This document shows, in pieces, positions 1 to 9,185 of a stretch of DNA of 46,279 nt. The translations under genes and the position numbers were made by a program. The notes below the pieces were generated by a model, which was given only the letters and a program-made list of their open reading frames with translations, was not told the DNA's origin and made no database searches. The stretch comes from Gammaproteobacteria bacterium (GTDB taxonomy: Bacteria > Pseudomonadota > Gammaproteobacteria > Magnimaribacterales > TMED112): NCBI GenBank assembly GCA_002690945.1, contig NZGL01000007.1, positions 43,624 through 89,902 of the forward strand, in the 5' to 3' direction. Each line of letters begins with the position of its first letter. Position 1 is the stretch's first letter.

Positions 1-1200
1 TCTGCCGAAGAAGTTGTCAAATTAAGAGGCTCTTTACAGCCTGAATGTACATTAGCAAGAAAAGGAGCAGAAAAGCTCTGGAATTACTTATTTACAGAGG
101 ATTACATCAATTGTTTAGGTGCCTTAACTGGTGGACAAGCTGTTCAGCAGGTAAAAGCTGGTGTAAAAGCCATTTATTTGTCAGGTTGGCAGGTTGCAGC
201 AGACAATAATTCAGCTGGCACAATGTACCCCGATCAATCACTCTATCCTGTTGATTCTGTACCTAAAGTCATAACCAGAATTAATAATGCTTTTAGAAGA
301 GCAGACCAAATTGAGTGGATGACTTCTAATGGAGAGCCAAAAGTCGATTTCTTTGCACCAATTATTGCCGATGCTGAAGCTGGTTTTGGCGGTAATTTAA
401 ATGCTTTTGAGCTAATGAAAAGAATGATTGCAGCAGGCGCTGCTGGAGTGCATTTTGAAGATCAATTAGCTAGCGTAAAAAAATGCGGTCATTTGGGTGG
501 TAAAGTCCTAGTGCCAACACAAGAAGCTGTACAAAAACTAATAGCTGCTCGATTAGCTGCTGATGTATCAAATACACCTACAATTTTAATTGCTAGAACA
601 GACGCTGATGCAGCGGATTTAGTGACATCAGATATTGATGAAAACGATAAACCATTCTTGACTGGAGAGAGAACCTCTGAGGGCTTCTTTAGGACCAATG
701 CAGGACTTGATCAAGCTATTGCAAGAGGCTTGGCTTATGCGCCCTACTCTGACCTTGTATGGTGTGAAACATCTAAACCAGATCTAGAGCAAGCTAAAAC
801 CTTTGCTGAAGCTATCAAGAAAGATCATCCAGAGATTATGTTGGCGTATAACTGCTCACCATCTTTCAATTGGAAAAAGAATCTTGATGATGCAACTATA
901 GCTAAATTCCAAAAAGAACTTGGTGCTATGGGTTATAAGTTTCAGTTCATCACTTTAGCTGGTATTCACTCAATGTGGCATGGCATGTTTAATCTAGCAA
1001 ACGAATACGTTGCAGACGGTATGACAGCTTACGTAAAGCTACAGGAAAAAGAGTTTGAAGACGCTAAAAAAGGCTACACTTTTGTATCACACCAACAGGA
1101 AGTTGGAACAGGCTATTTCGATGCAGTAAACAACTGCATACAGGGCGAAGAAAGTTCAACTTCAGCATTGAAAGGATCTACTGAAGAAGATCAGTTTTAA
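1..1200 (+). CDS. aceA: Isocitrate lyase, 5' end cut by the window edge
   Basis: This enzyme cleaves isocitrate to glyoxylate and succinate, the first step of the glyoxylate shunt in the cytoplasm. The frame is open from base 1, so the first roughly 30 residues lie outside the window; 399 residues are visible, against about 434 in the E. coli enzyme. The family active-site signature KKCGHLGGK lies at 478-504, with the catalytic Cys codon at 484-486. Other family segments are visible, such as the [12 protein letters not shown] stretch near the 5' edge and the YNCSPSFNW stretch in the C-terminal half. A TTG at 178 is internal and is not the start. The gene stands alone and is followed by an intrinsic terminator at 1220-1248. 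It suggests growth on acetate or acyl-CoA, which fits the acyl-CoA dehydrogenase and ETF genes further on. Confidence 0.97.
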   Translation, partial: SAEEVVKLRGSLQPECTLARKGAEKLWNYLFTEDYINCLGALTGGQAVQQVKAGVKAIYLSGWQVAADNNSAGTMYPDQSLYPVDSVPKVITRINNAFRRADQIEWMTSNGEPKVDFFAPIIADAEAGFGGNLNAFELMKRMIAAGAAGVHFEDQLASVKKCGHLGGKVLVPTQEAVQKLIAARLAADVSNTPTILIARTDADAADLVTSDIDENDKPFLTGERTSEGFFRTNAGLDQAIARGLAYAPYSDLVWCETSKPDLEQAKTFAEAIKKDHPEIMLAYNCSPSFNWKKNLDDATIAKFQKELGAMGYKFQFITLAGIHSMWHGMFNLANEYVADGMTAYVKLQEKEFEDAKKGYTFVSHQQEVGTGYFDAVNNCIQGEESSTSALKGSTEEDQF

Positions 1201-1219
1201 TGTTAAGATATTTAACTTA

Positions 1220-1248
1220 GGGCTACTTGAGATGGTAGCCCTTTTTTT
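1220..1248 (+). terminator. Intrinsic terminator of aceA
   Basis: A 7-bp perfect stem (GGGCTAC at 1220-1226 with GTAGCCC at 1235-1241) and an 8-base loop is followed at once by seven T residues. It begins 20 bases after the aceA stop codon, so it separates aceA from the lipoprotein genes downstream. Confidence 0.9.
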
Positions 1249-1263
1249 ATACGCTAGGATTTT

Positions 1264-1344
1264 ATGGATATAGGCTTACTTACTGTGCTAATTACTTTAT
1301 TAGGTGGCGGATATCTTCTGTTAATTAAGAAAAAAAAGAAATAA
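1264..1344 (+). CDS. Possible 26-residue single-pass membrane peptide
   Basis: A short frame starts at ATG 1264 and ends with TAA at 1342-1344. It encodes an acidic N-terminus (MDIG), about 17 hydrophobic residues and a tail of five lysines, the composition expected for a small inner-membrane peptide with a cytoplasmic basic end. An AGGA at 1256-1259 lies four bases before the ATG, a short but usable Shine-Dalgarno spacing. Its stop is one base before the GTG start of the next lipoprotein gene, so it could act as a leader peptide coupled to that gene. I recognise no family, and so short an open frame in AT-rich DNA could arise by chance. Confidence 0.35.
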   Translation: MDIGLLTVLITLLGGGYLLLIKKKKK

Positions 1345-1345
1345 A

Positions 1346-2992
1346 GTGCGCTTACGAATAACCATTTTTCTTTCGTTTTTTTTAGGAGTTATTTTGCTTT
1401 CCTCATGTAGCAAAAATTCTTCAGCACCAAACCTGGAACTAACGGCTGAACCCGCCCCAAACCCAACACCTGCACCAACACCAAGCCCAACTCAATTCAA
1501 TGAAGAGCCGCTTTTAATTTCAGATTATGATGGCTATGAAAATGTATGCGCATATCCATCAGAACTTCAGCCATCTATACAATCAGTAATACCGATAAAC
1601 ATTAATAATGATGATTGGACTGATTTCATAGTTCATCAGTGGTGTGATCTATACAGAGATAATTTTGGAAATATTGTTGAAACACCTACTCCTGACTTAA
1701 TAGTTGTACACCTATCTAACGATGCAGGTTCCTATAGGAACGGAGCTGAAGAAGTTTTTGGTGAACCCTTACCATCGTTGGGAGGCGCAAGTAGAAAGTA
1801 CTCAATGGGAGATTTAAATGGTGATGGCAGGATTGATATTGCATTTGCAATGAATTGGGAGGATGGTAGAAACGGAAATCCTTGGGAAAATTCCAGAACA
1901 AGACCAGCAGTAATTCTTTCCAAGGGCGAATCTCAATATGAAATTCATCAACTTGGTACACCTGATTGGGGCCATGCAGTTGCAATGGTTGTAAATTCTG
2001 AAGGTACAAATGATGCATTGTTTGCAGGTTTTACAGGCATTGGTCTTCAAGCATTTAGATACAATAATGAAGCTTTCATAGATGTAAAGGATGAATATCC
2101 ACCAGAGGCCATTTGGGATGAAAATTGGAATGTAATTGCAAATGGATCTGCTAATTGGGCTAGTGAATTTAAGTCATATAACGACCTTATAATTGCGACT
2201 CACGAGTCTATACCAAGCGAGGTGGAATCTAAGGGTTTTGCTCTATGGAGAAAAGAAAATGAAGTATGGGTAAATAAAGATAGATTTATGGTTCCAGTTG
2301 AATTTTATGTTGATCAAATTTCATGGCAAGGATCAGCAAGTAGCGCTGCAGTTTACTTATTAGATGGAGAGCATGTATTAGGATTTACCCCGGAAACAAT
2401 GTGTTTCTTTGAAGAAAAAGTTGATGATTCTGGAAAAACAGCATTTCTTGCATTATTTGCAACCAATAAGCACAAGGATGATATTCCAATTATAGAAGGT
2501 CAAACATACAACGATAGTGATTTTAATGTTCGCCAAGTAGTTAAATTTTTTCTTACCGATGGAAATTCTATTGAAGAAGCAGAAAACCCTTTTAATTCTT
2601 TTGATGAGTATCTATTTGCAAATTTTATGGACTGTAAAGATTTAAATGATGATGGTTATGCAGACTATGCAAGGAATGTTTTTTCTCGCACTTATGGTTA
2701 TGAGGCGCCTCGTGACAGAGGAGGAACACCAATACTTAACCTTAATAACAAACTTGGAGAAATGATTGAATACGAAGATAATGCTAATTACCTCATGCCG
2801 GGACATAGTCTATTGCAAGGTGACAGTGTTAATGATGGTGCAGGCCATGGCCAAGGATATTTTCACGATGTGAATAGTGATGGCATCATAGATATTGTCG
2901 TGTTTGGTGAAACAATGAGAAATGAGTTTAATAATTATGATGGGTCAATAGAAATCTATTTGGGTAATTTTGATCTAGAATTGACGAATTAG
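1346..2992 (+). CDS. FG-GAP/VCBS-repeat lipoprotein, first of a tandem pair
   Basis: A predicted surface or periplasmic lipoprotein of 548 residues. The N-terminus is a short basic and hydrophobic signal ending in the lipobox LSSC, so Cys21 should be lipidated. A Pro/Thr/Ala-rich linker of about 25 residues follows. The body carries acidic DxNxDGxxD loops typical of FG-GAP/VCBS beta-propeller repeats at about residues 156-164 (DLNGDGRID), 432-440 (DLNDDGYAD) and 508-516 (DVNSDGIID); these usually bind calcium. The start is GTG 1346, chosen because the signal peptide begins there. The gene ends two bases before its paralogue, so the two are probably co-transcribed. Such proteins often take part in adhesion or ligand binding, but nothing here gives a specific function. 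Confidence 0.85.
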   Translation: MRLRITIFLSFFLGVILLSSCSKNSSAPNLELTAEPAPNPTPAPTPSPTQFNEEPLLISDYDGYENVCAYPSELQPSIQSVIPININNDDWTDFIVHQWCDLYRDNFGNIVETPTPDLIVVHLSNDAGSYRNGAEEVFGEPLPSLGGASRKYSMGDLNGDGRIDIAFAMNWEDGRNGNPWENSRTRPAVILSKGESQYEIHQLGTPDWGHAVAMVVNSEGTNDALFAGFTGIGLQAFRYNNEAFIDVKDEYPPEAIWDENWNVIANGSANWASEFKSYNDLIIATHESIPSEVESKGFALWRKENEVWVNKDRFMVPVEFYVDQISWQGSASSAAVYLLDGEHVLGFTPETMCFFEEKVDDSGKTAFLALFATNKHKDDIPIIEGQTYNDSDFNVRQVVKFFLTDGNSIEEAENPFNSFDEYLFANFMDCKDLNDDGYADYARNVFSRTYGYEAPRDRGGTPILNLNNKLGEMIEYEDNANYLMPGHSLLQGDSVNDGAGHGQGYFHDVNSDGIIDIVVFGETMRNEFNNYDGSIEIYLGNFDLELTN

Positions 2993-2994
2993 TT

Positions 2995-4797
2995 ATGAGT
3001 TTAAGAATAACCATTTTTCTCTCATTTTTATTAATTGGATGTGGTGGTTCAAGCTCAAATGATGAAAATAGCTCTGATCAAGCACTATTAACAATAAATG
3101 TCACTAATTTTCCATCTAGTGTAAAAAGCTATAAGCCAGTAAATATAAGTATTACAGCTAACTATGACTGTTCATTCATTCTAGAAAGTGAAGACATTTA
3201 TTGGGTTTCAACTAATGACAACAAAAATTTCTCTTATAGAGCACCTATCACTCTAATGAATGAGGCAGAGTTTGATGTGCAGATTAGTTCAATTCAGACT
3301 GCTTACTGCCCACAAGGATCAATTAGTTTGACCCACACAGTTACAAGAGACGAAGATAATCTTAGGCATATTCCCACACCATTTCCCTACAATAACTCAA
3401 CCTTAAAAACAGAGTATTTTGCCTCACATAATTTGGGTTTTGGTGGAATTGAATTTACTGATAGATTTACGGCAACTATCTGCTACCCAACACCTAATGA
3501 TTGTGAAACTTTAGAAAATGCTTTATTTGGCCAAGATGCTCATAATATGGCAACTGGAGACTTTAATGGAGATGGTTTTGAGGATATTGTTGTGGCTTGG
3601 GCACTCTTCCCTCACACCATAGAAATTGAGCAAAAAGTCCATGCCCCAGTGCACATTTATTTGAATGATGGCAATGGCAATTTATATGAAGATAATTCAG
3701 TCTATTATTCGAACGAAGCACCTACGCATCCAGCTCCATATAGACTTGCTATTGCTGATTTTAATAGTGATGGTATTGATGACATATTTGTTGGCTCAAT
3801 GGGACTCCAGTATCGCGACCCAGACTCCACTAATGATTTTATTCTGCCCTACCCTGATCTACTTCTATTAAGCGACTCATCCGGCAGATTTAGCGATGCT
3901 TCAGCAAATATTGATGATCAAAATAATGGCAATGGCAAAATTTGTGGGTTTAGTCATGACGCTAGTACTGGAGACTTCGATAATGATGGCGATTATGATC
4001 TTTTCGCATGCAATTTGTTGTTAGTTAACGACGGCGTAGGTAATTTTGTCATTCATGAAGACCTCGATTTTAATTTGCAACAAGCCTACGGAAATCCTAT
4101 GAGCAGTTTAATCGTCGATTTAAATAACGATGATTATGATGATCTTGTCTTCTGGAATTTTGATAATCGTCCTAATAGCATACCTGAAGAGGGTTTTGCG
4201 CTCGTCAGTGATGGTACAGCTATTATAAATAACTGGACTTTAGTTGAATTGCCAGAAGGTCCTTTTGGTAGAAATCACAATAAGTTTAATCATGCTGCAT
4301 GGGGGGATTTAAATAACGATGGTAATAATGATGTAGTCGTTGGTATTACCAGAGATTTGCCTTATTACGAGGGTGCTTATGTGCAGGTCTTAATAGGAGA
4401 CGGAAACGGCAATCTTATCGATGTGACAGACACTAATTTCAATGCTCAACCACGTCAAGCAACACACCATGGTGAAAGTAATATCTACTTGAGAGATTTT
4501 GATAATGATGGCGATCTAGATATTTTTCACTCTACTAGAGATTTTGCATCTAATTTGCATGGCTCACACATAGCTTTAAATGATGGAAATGCAAGCTTCG
4601 TAACCATTTCAGAGGCCAGATTACCGCAAAAACCGAAAGCAAACGAATGGGACAATAATTCCTACTTATTTAAGGGCATGCCAATAAACCTTGATAATCA
4701 TGGCTGTTTAGATCTTATTTCAACTTCTGATAGTTGGATGGATGCCAGTGCAACCAGAAATTATTTGTATTCATTAATTAATTTAAAATGCGACTAG
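2995..4797 (+). CDS. FG-GAP/VCBS-repeat lipoprotein, second of a tandem pair
   Basis: A 600-residue predicted lipoprotein with the lipobox LIGC (Cys16) followed by a Gly/Ser/Asp/Asn linker. At least six calcium-loop motifs of the FG-GAP/VCBS type are visible: DFNGDGFED (near residue 189), DFNSDGIDD, DFDNDGDYD, DLNNDDYDD, DLNNDGNND and DFDNDGDLD. The spacing is that of a beta-propeller. Its signal peptide shares the core LRITIFLSF with the upstream gene, and the DNA there is identical over GAATAACCATTTTTCT, so the two look like a tandem duplication. The second copy has more intact repeats. It ends two bases before the facing nqrM stop, with no terminator between. Likely outer-membrane or periplasmic; substrate unknown. 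Confidence 0.87.
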   Translation: MSLRITIFLSFLLIGCGGSSSNDENSSDQALLTINVTNFPSSVKSYKPVNISITANYDCSFILESEDIYWVSTNDNKNFSYRAPITLMNEAEFDVQISSIQTAYCPQGSISLTHTVTRDEDNLRHIPTPFPYNNSTLKTEYFASHNLGFGGIEFTDRFTATICYPTPNDCETLENALFGQDAHNMATGDFNGDGFEDIVVAWALFPHTIEIEQKVHAPVHIYLNDGNGNLYEDNSVYYSNEAPTHPAPYRLAIADFNSDGIDDIFVGSMGLQYRDPDSTNDFILPYPDLLLLSDSSGRFSDASANIDDQNNGNGKICGFSHDASTGDFDNDGDYDLFACNLLLVNDGVGNFVIHEDLDFNLQQAYGNPMSSLIVDLNNDDYDDLVFWNFDNRPNSIPEEGFALVSDGTAIINNWTLVELPEGPFGRNHNKFNHAAWGDLNNDGNNDVVVGITRDLPYYEGAYVQVLIGDGNGNLIDVTDTNFNAQPRQATHHGESNIYLRDFDNDGDLDIFHSTRDFASNLHGSHIALNDGNASFVTISEARLPQKPKANEWDNNSYLFKGMPINLDNHGCLDLISTSDSWMDASATRNYLYSLINLKCD

Positions 4798-4799
4798 AT

Positions 4800-4958
4800 T
4801 TAGTCTTTGACTTTGCCACAAACTTGGCAAGCATCACCTTTTGAGAGGTAAATACCGCCACAACTAGGTTGAAGAGGCTTATTTCTTAGAATAAGTCCAA
4901 TAGACATACCTGCTATCGCTAAAGCAGCTACTATTAATCCTAGGATTGCATTGGTCAT
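4800..4958 (-). CDS. nqrM: NqrM, Na+-NQR maturation factor (DUF539), 52 residues
   Basis: NqrM is a small membrane protein needed to mature NQR, thought to help deliver iron to the Cys site shared by NqrD and NqrE. The frame begins at ATG 4958, nine bases after the apbE stop, and ends with TAA at 4802-4800. It has one membrane helix (about residues 4-24), a basic NK step, then SCGG (Cys33) and a C-terminal CxxC (Cys44, Cys47). The single helix followed by CGG and a distal Cys cluster is the family pattern, and a position after apbE is usual for it. Only three cysteines are present where family members I recall have four. It shares the nqr transcript and converges on the FG-GAP gene. Confidence 0.85.
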   Translation of the reverse strand: MTNAILGLIVAALAIAGMSIGLILRNKPLQPSCGGIYLSKGDACQVCGKVKD

Positions 4959-4967
4959 AACTTTATT

Positions 4968-5942
4968 TTACTCAATTTGCTCTTTAATTTCCTCTAATAT
5001 CTGTTCTGGATTAAAGGTTTTTAAAGCCCACATTGTAGATTCAATGGTTTTTCCATCTTCTTTTATGAACAATACCGCTAAACCTTGTCTTTCAGCTGCT
5101 TTAAGACCTTGATCTGCACCTAAAACATACATTGCAGTTGCCCAAGCATCTGCTTCTGTAGTGTTATTAGCAATTACTGTAACTGAAGCAACATCTTTAC
5201 GACCGTCACCCCAAATATGGCCTGGATTTCTATATTCGCCTGATGTTGCTATTGAGATCCCGCCTTCTGGTGCTTTAAATGCCCTGTAGGCTTCTGAAGT
5301 AAAGTCAAAAGGGTTGTTAATACCCCAAGTCCAAGAGCTGCCAAATTTTGTACCATTTATGCTTATTTCACCACCAATCTCTACAAAATAATCTGTAATG
5401 CCAAGCTTGACCAGAAGTTCACTTATTTTGTCTACCGCATATCCTTTGCCTACAGCAGAAAAATCTAAGCAAACTGATTGGGGACAATAAAAGTCAACAT
5501 TTTCAGATAGAGCAACTGGATTAAAAGCATCATTACTATTCTCTTTTATATGATGCGATAAATAAAAAAGATAATCGAACTCATCAGATGTACAAGATCT
5601 ATTCCACACAGAAAACTCTTGTTTTAACCACCAAGGATCCATTTGATCTGTCATCAATTTCAGAGCATACTCAACGCACATTGAATTGTTATTAATAATA
5701 CTTATCAAAGAGTTTTCTTTGTAAGTTGAAAAAACCATATCGATTCTATTTAACTCTGTTTCCACTAGCTCTTTAATTTTTTCTTTATCTACATCTTTAG
5801 TGAATTGGACTGAATAAGTGGTGCCGTAAATTGGCCCTTCAATAACTTGAACTTTTTCTTCAATAACTTGAACTTTTTCTTGCGAGCATCCAGCAAGCAG
5901 AAGAACAATAAGTAAAGTTGAGAGTCTAGATACCAAAGTCAT
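4968..5942 (-). CDS. apbE: ApbE, FAD:protein FMN transferase lipoprotein
   Basis: ApbE transfers FMN from FAD onto a threonine of NqrB and NqrC, acting on the outer face of the inner membrane. The 324-residue protein has a signal peptide with lipobox LAGC. Family landmarks are [11 protein letters not shown] (flavin binding), [12 protein letters not shown], and [15 protein letters not shown] near the C-terminus, the Mg2+-binding and core ApbE segment. Its first 17 bases overlap the nqrF 3' end, which argues for translational coupling, and nqrM follows nine bases later. A 21-base in-frame duplication (5838-5879) doubles EKVQVIE just after the lipidated Cys, in a linker where it should be harmless. 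Both acceptor motifs are present in the NqrB and NqrC encoded upstream. Confidence 0.96.
   Translation of the reverse strand: MTLVSRLSTLLIVLLLAGCSQEKVQVIEEKVQVIEGPIYGTTYSVQFTKDVDKEKIKELVETELNRIDMVFSTYKENSLISIINNNSMCVEYALKLMTDQMDPWWLKQEFSVWNRSCTSDEFDYLFYLSHHIKENSNDAFNPVALSENVDFYCPQSVCLDFSAVGKGYAVDKISELLVKLGITDYFVEIGGEISINGTKFGSSWTWGINNPFDFTSEAYRAFKAPEGGISIATSGEYRNPGHIWGDGRKDVASVTVIANNTTEADAWATAMYVLGADQGLKAAERQGLAVLFIKEDGKTIESTMWALKTFNPEQILEEIKEQIE
5838..5879. repeat. 21-base tandem duplication inside apbE
   Basis: Two perfect adjacent copies of a 21-base unit lie at 5838-5858 and 5859-5879. They encode EKVQVIE twice in the linker between the ApbE lipidation site and the catalytic domain. The perfect identity suggests a recent slippage duplication. 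Confidence 0.95.
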
Positions 5943-7167
5943 CGAGCATTATGTTTTCTTCTTCTACTCCAAGATCGCTTAGCATTTTTATGCAAGATGA
6001 GTTCATCATTGGTGGTCCACAAAGATAAAACTCGCAGTCTTCTGGAGCAGGATGTTTTGACAGATATTCATCTTCTGTTACTTGATGAATGAAACCAGTT
6101 AAACCATCCCAATTATCTTCCGGCAAAGCATCCGATAGGGCTATATGGAAGCTAAAATTTTCATTGTCTCTAGCAAGTTTTTCAAACTCCTCTTGATAGA
6201 AGATTTCTTTCATACTTCTAGCGCCATACCAGAAAGAAATTTTTCTATTGGTATTTATTCTTAGCAGTTGATCAAAGATGTGAGATCGCATTGGCGCCAT
6301 ACCTGCACCTCCACCAATAAACACCATTTCATTATCGGTTTCACGAGCAAAGAATTCGCCAAAAGGACCAAAGACTTTTACCTTATCACCAGGCTTTAGA
6401 TTGAAAACATAAGAGGACATTATGCCCGGAGGGAAGTCTGTTCCTGGAGGCGGAGAAGCCACTCTTACATTGAACTTTAACACGCCCTCTTCTAGCGGAA
6501 AGTTAGCCATGGAATATGCTCTTATGATTGGTTCAGAGTTGCTTGCAACGTTATCCCAAATCTTAAATCTATTCCAATCATCGTGGTATTCTTCAGCAAT
6601 ATTGAAATCTTTATAATCGACAGCTTCGAAAGCTGGAGCTTCAAGTTGCACATAACCACCAGCCTTAAATTTTACCTTCTTCCCTTTAGGTAATTTAAGG
6701 ACAAGCTCTTTAATAAAAGTAGCTACATTATCATTAGAAACTACTTCGCATTCCCACTCCTCAACACCAAAAACTTCCTCAGGTATCTGGATTTTCATAT
6801 CTCTTTTTACTGGAACCTGACAAGACAAACGCCAGTTATCATTTTGTTGTTTGTAATTAAAATGTGAGGTCTCTGTAGGCAATATAGAACCACCTCCGTC
6901 TACCACCTGGCATTTACATTCAGAACAAGTTCCTCCTCCTCCACAAGCGGAAGCAAGGTAGATATTCTGTGATGCAAGTGTACTTAAAAGTTTGTCTCCA
7001 GTTGGCACGGTAATGGTCTTGTTTGGATCTCCATTTATCTCAATATTGACATTCCCACTAGGAATCAATCTAGACCTAGCAAACATTACAAAAGCTACCA
7101 AGAAACTCACAATTAAAGTGAAGGCAGCTATACCCAAATATAGGTCAGTTATATCTGTATTTAACAT
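5926..7167 (-). CDS. nqrF: Na+-NQR subunit F, NADH dehydrogenase module
   Basis: NqrF oxidises NADH and passes electrons through FAD and a [2Fe-2S] cluster into the pump. The 413-residue protein has one N-terminal membrane helix (about 8-30), then a ferredoxin domain with Cys75, Cys81, Cys84 and Cys116. It continues with a ferredoxin-reductase FAD motif RAYS (216-219), an NADH-binding loop GGGAGMAP (285-292) and a C-terminal CGPPMM segment. The cysteine spacing matches other NqrF proteins. The ATG at 7167 overlaps the nqrE stop by one base (TAATG), and a GGAGGAA Shine-Dalgarno stands upstream. The length is normal and no key residue is missing. Confidence 0.99.
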   Translation of the reverse strand: MLNTDITDLYLGIAAFTLIVSFLVAFVMFARSRLIPSGNVNIEINGDPNKTITVPTGDKLLSTLASQNIYLASACGGGGTCSECKCQVVDGGGSILPTETSHFNYKQQNDNWRLSCQVPVKRDMKIQIPEEVFGVEEWECEVVSNDNVATFIKELVLKLPKGKKVKFKAGGYVQLEAPAFEAVDYKDFNIAEEYHDDWNRFKIWDNVASNSEPIIRAYSMANFPLEEGVLKFNVRVASPPPGTDFPPGIMSSYVFNLKPGDKVKVFGPFGEFFARETDNEMVFIGGGAGMAPMRSHIFDQLLRINTNRKISFWYGARSMKEIFYQEEFEKLARDNENFSFHIALSDALPEDNWDGLTGFIHQVTEDEYLSKHPAPEDCEFYLCGPPMMNSSCIKMLSDLGVEEENIMLDDFGI

Positions 7168-7775
7168 TAGAGTAATATTCCTCCGAACGACATAAATCCA
7201 AAACTCATAAGTCCAACAATAATGAAAGTTATACCAAGGCCTCTTAAGCCTTCAGGTATATCACTGTATTTAAGTTTTTCTCTTATTCCTGCAAGCAAGA
7301 CTATGGCTAAAGCCCACCCTACTCCGGCAGCTAAACCATAAGTAACACTCTCTACAAAGTTATAGTTCTTTTCTACCATAAATAAAGAGGCACCAAGTAT
7401 GGCGCAGTTTACTGTTATCAGAGGTAGGAATATGCCAAGCTGGTTATAGAGTACCGGTACGTATTTATCCAAGAACATTTCAAGCACTTGCACAGCTGCA
7501 GCAATGACACCAATGTAGGTAATTAACTCAACAAATTCTAGGTTAGATTCTGGAAGTCCTGCCCAAGCTAAGGCCCCCTCTTTTAACACATAAGTGTAGA
7601 TAAGATTATTAAGCGGCACAGTTAATGTCAGCACTACAATGACAGCAATACCTAAACCAAAGGCAGCTTTCACTTGCTTGGAAATAGCAAAGAAAGTACA
7701 CATACCTAAGAAGAGCGATAGAGCTATATTCTCAATAAAAACTGTCTTAACAAACAGACTCATTAGATCAGCCAT
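7167..7775 (-). CDS. nqrE: Na+-NQR subunit E, integral membrane
   Basis: NqrE is a six-helix membrane subunit that with NqrD holds an iron centre in the middle of the membrane. The sequence is hydrophobic throughout, has the family start [16 protein letters not shown], and carries a Cys in [11 protein letters not shown], where the NqrD/E half-site cysteine is expected. I set the start at ATG 7775 because a GGAGG lies six bases upstream; an adjacent TTG at 7778 would add one residue. This gives 202 residues, close to the usual 198. It overlaps the end of nqrD by eight bases and nqrF by one, in the standard nqr order. Confidence 0.98.
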   Translation of the reverse strand: MADLMSLFVKTVFIENIALSLFLGMCTFFAISKQVKAAFGLGIAVIVVLTLTVPLNNLIYTYVLKEGALAWAGLPESNLEFVELITYIGVIAAAVQVLEMFLDKYVPVLYNQLGIFLPLITVNCAILGASLFMVEKNYNFVESVTYGLAAGVGWALAIVLLAGIREKLKYSDIPEGLRGLGITFIIVGLMSFGFMSFGGILL

Positions 7776-8448
7776 CAACAGCCTCCTTCTTTACCGTTAA
7801 AGGTTTAAATGTGTGAGCTTTAAGTGGGTTATCATTTTCTTCAACTTGGCTTGTGCTATAGGTTCTAATTGCCCAAATCATTAGACCAATAATAATGAAT
7901 GAACTTGGCGGCAAGAGTAGAAAATTATTAACCGGATACCATGATGGCATCACTGGAATACCAAAGAACTCACCAGCACCGAACACCTCTCTGATGAAAG
8001 CGACAACTATCAAAATAAAGCTATAGCCAAAGCCATTACCAAGACCATCCAAAAAACTTCTAATAGGTGGATTTTTCATGGCGTAAGCCTCAGCTCTACC
8101 CATAACAATACAATTAGTTATTATCAACCCAACAAAGACTGATAATTGCTTACTAATTTCGTAAACATAGGCTTTTAAAACTTCATCAACAATAATTACC
8201 AAAGAGGAAATTATCGTCATTTGAACGATAATTCTAATATTGTCAGGAATGTAATGTCTGATAATCGAAACAAAGAAGTTTGAAAAGGCTACTACCGTTG
8301 TTAAGGCAGCACACATAACTAGAGTGACATCCATTTTCACAGTAACTGCCAAAGCCGAACAAATACCAAGAATTTGAAGCGCAATAGGATTATTTTCCAC
8401 TATCGGATCAAAGAGTAATTTACGTGCTTCTTTACCGGTTAATTTCAT
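7768..8448 (-). CDS. nqrD: Na+-NQR subunit D, integral membrane
   Basis: NqrD is the membrane partner of NqrE in the sodium pump. The 226-residue protein has about six hydrophobic helices and the family segment [24 protein letters not shown] near the N-terminus (about residues 12-35). A Cys lies in the equivalent [13 protein letters not shown] stretch, matching the half-site in NqrE. A hydrophilic C-terminal tail of about 30 residues ends the protein. The ATG at 8448 overlaps the nqrC stop through ATGA. The length is slightly above the usual 210 or so because of that tail. No sequence feature looks abnormal. Confidence 0.98.
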   Translation of the reverse strand: MKLTGKEARKLLFDPIVENNPIALQILGICSALAVTVKMDVTLVMCAALTTVVAFSNFFVSIIRHYIPDNIRIIVQMTIISSLVIIVDEVLKAYVYEISKQLSVFVGLIITNCIVMGRAEAYAMKNPPIRSFLDGLGNGFGYSFILIVVAFIREVFGAGEFFGIPVMPSWYPVNNFLLLPPSSFIIIGLMIWAIRTYSTSQVEENDNPLKAHTFKPLTVKKEAVDG

Positions 8449-9185
8449 GAATTCTTAACATGCTCCTTTATTTTTTTTAAGGCTGGTCCATAAGCCTCAT
8501 CTCCAAGCCAATAATTTATCATGTTGGATACTCCATTACTCGTTAATGTAGCCCCAGATAAACCATCAATCTGATATTCATCTTTTGCAGCACCTTTCAC
8601 AACTCTAAGTTCAACACCACCATTTTGGTTGTAGATTAATTTGCCCTTCCAGATAGCTTTCCAACCATCATTTTCTACTTCACCACCTAATCCTGGGGTC
8701 TCCTTATGGTCATAAAATTCAATGCCGTTTACAGAATTTAGATCTGAACCTAGAGACAAATAACCATATAAAGTTCCCCATAATCCATAACCTCTTATGG
8801 GCAGCACCACCCTCTCCACTTCTTTATTTTCATCCACCCAGACATAGATAGGACCTACATTCTCTCTACGTTTTAGAATAGCGATGTCTTTGTCTTTTGG
8901 TACTATCTCAGACAAATCTGACTTTAGAACAGCTTTCAAATGATCGTATTTTTCATCCACTGAAACAAATTCATTTGATCTAAAATCAACATAAAGTGTC
9001 GTAATTTTTTTAAACTCATTTTCAACTTCATCTTCAGTGAATTCAATTCCCGCTGCTGAAATAATTTTGTTTTTCTTTTCATTTTCAACATTCGCTATTT
9101 GCTCCGATCTTACAGTTACAGCAGTAATAGAAACAACGACGGCACAGGCAATACAAACTAATAGAGGAATTATTAAATTTCTCAT
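8445..9185 (-). CDS. nqrC: Na+-NQR subunit C, covalent FMN subunit
   Basis: NqrC carries a covalently bound FMN in a periplasmic domain anchored by one helix (about residues 3-24). The FMN acceptor motif is DGLSGAT at 207-213, so Thr213 should be the flavinylated residue, modified by the ApbE encoded four genes downstream. The fold landmarks [12 protein letters not shown] (about 132-143) and [10 protein letters not shown] (about 160-169) are present. The 246-residue length is typical. ATGA overlaps link it to nqrB upstream and nqrD downstream. Confidence 0.99.
   Translation of the reverse strand: MRNLIIPLLVCIACAVVVSITAVTVRSEQIANVENEKKNKIISAAGIEFTEDEVENEFKKITTLYVDFRSNEFVSVDEKYDHLKAVLKSDLSEIVPKDKDIAILKRRENVGPIYVWVDENKEVERVVLPIRGYGLWGTLYGYLSLGSDLNSVNGIEFYDHKETPGLGGEVENDGWKAIWKGKLIYNQNGGVELRVVKGAAKDEYQIDGLSGATLTSNGVSNMINYWLGDEAYGPALKKIKEHVKNS

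Noticed and set aside
1716-2050. Minus-strand open frames inside the first FG-GAP gene
   Set aside because: They have no family resemblance or ribosome sites and lie wholly opposite a lipoprotein gene with clear motifs.
4812-4830. Small hairpin TTGCCA/TGGCAA in the 3' end of nqrM as a terminator
   Set aside because: The stem is only six pairs and no T tract follows; the bases encode the CxxC region of NqrM.
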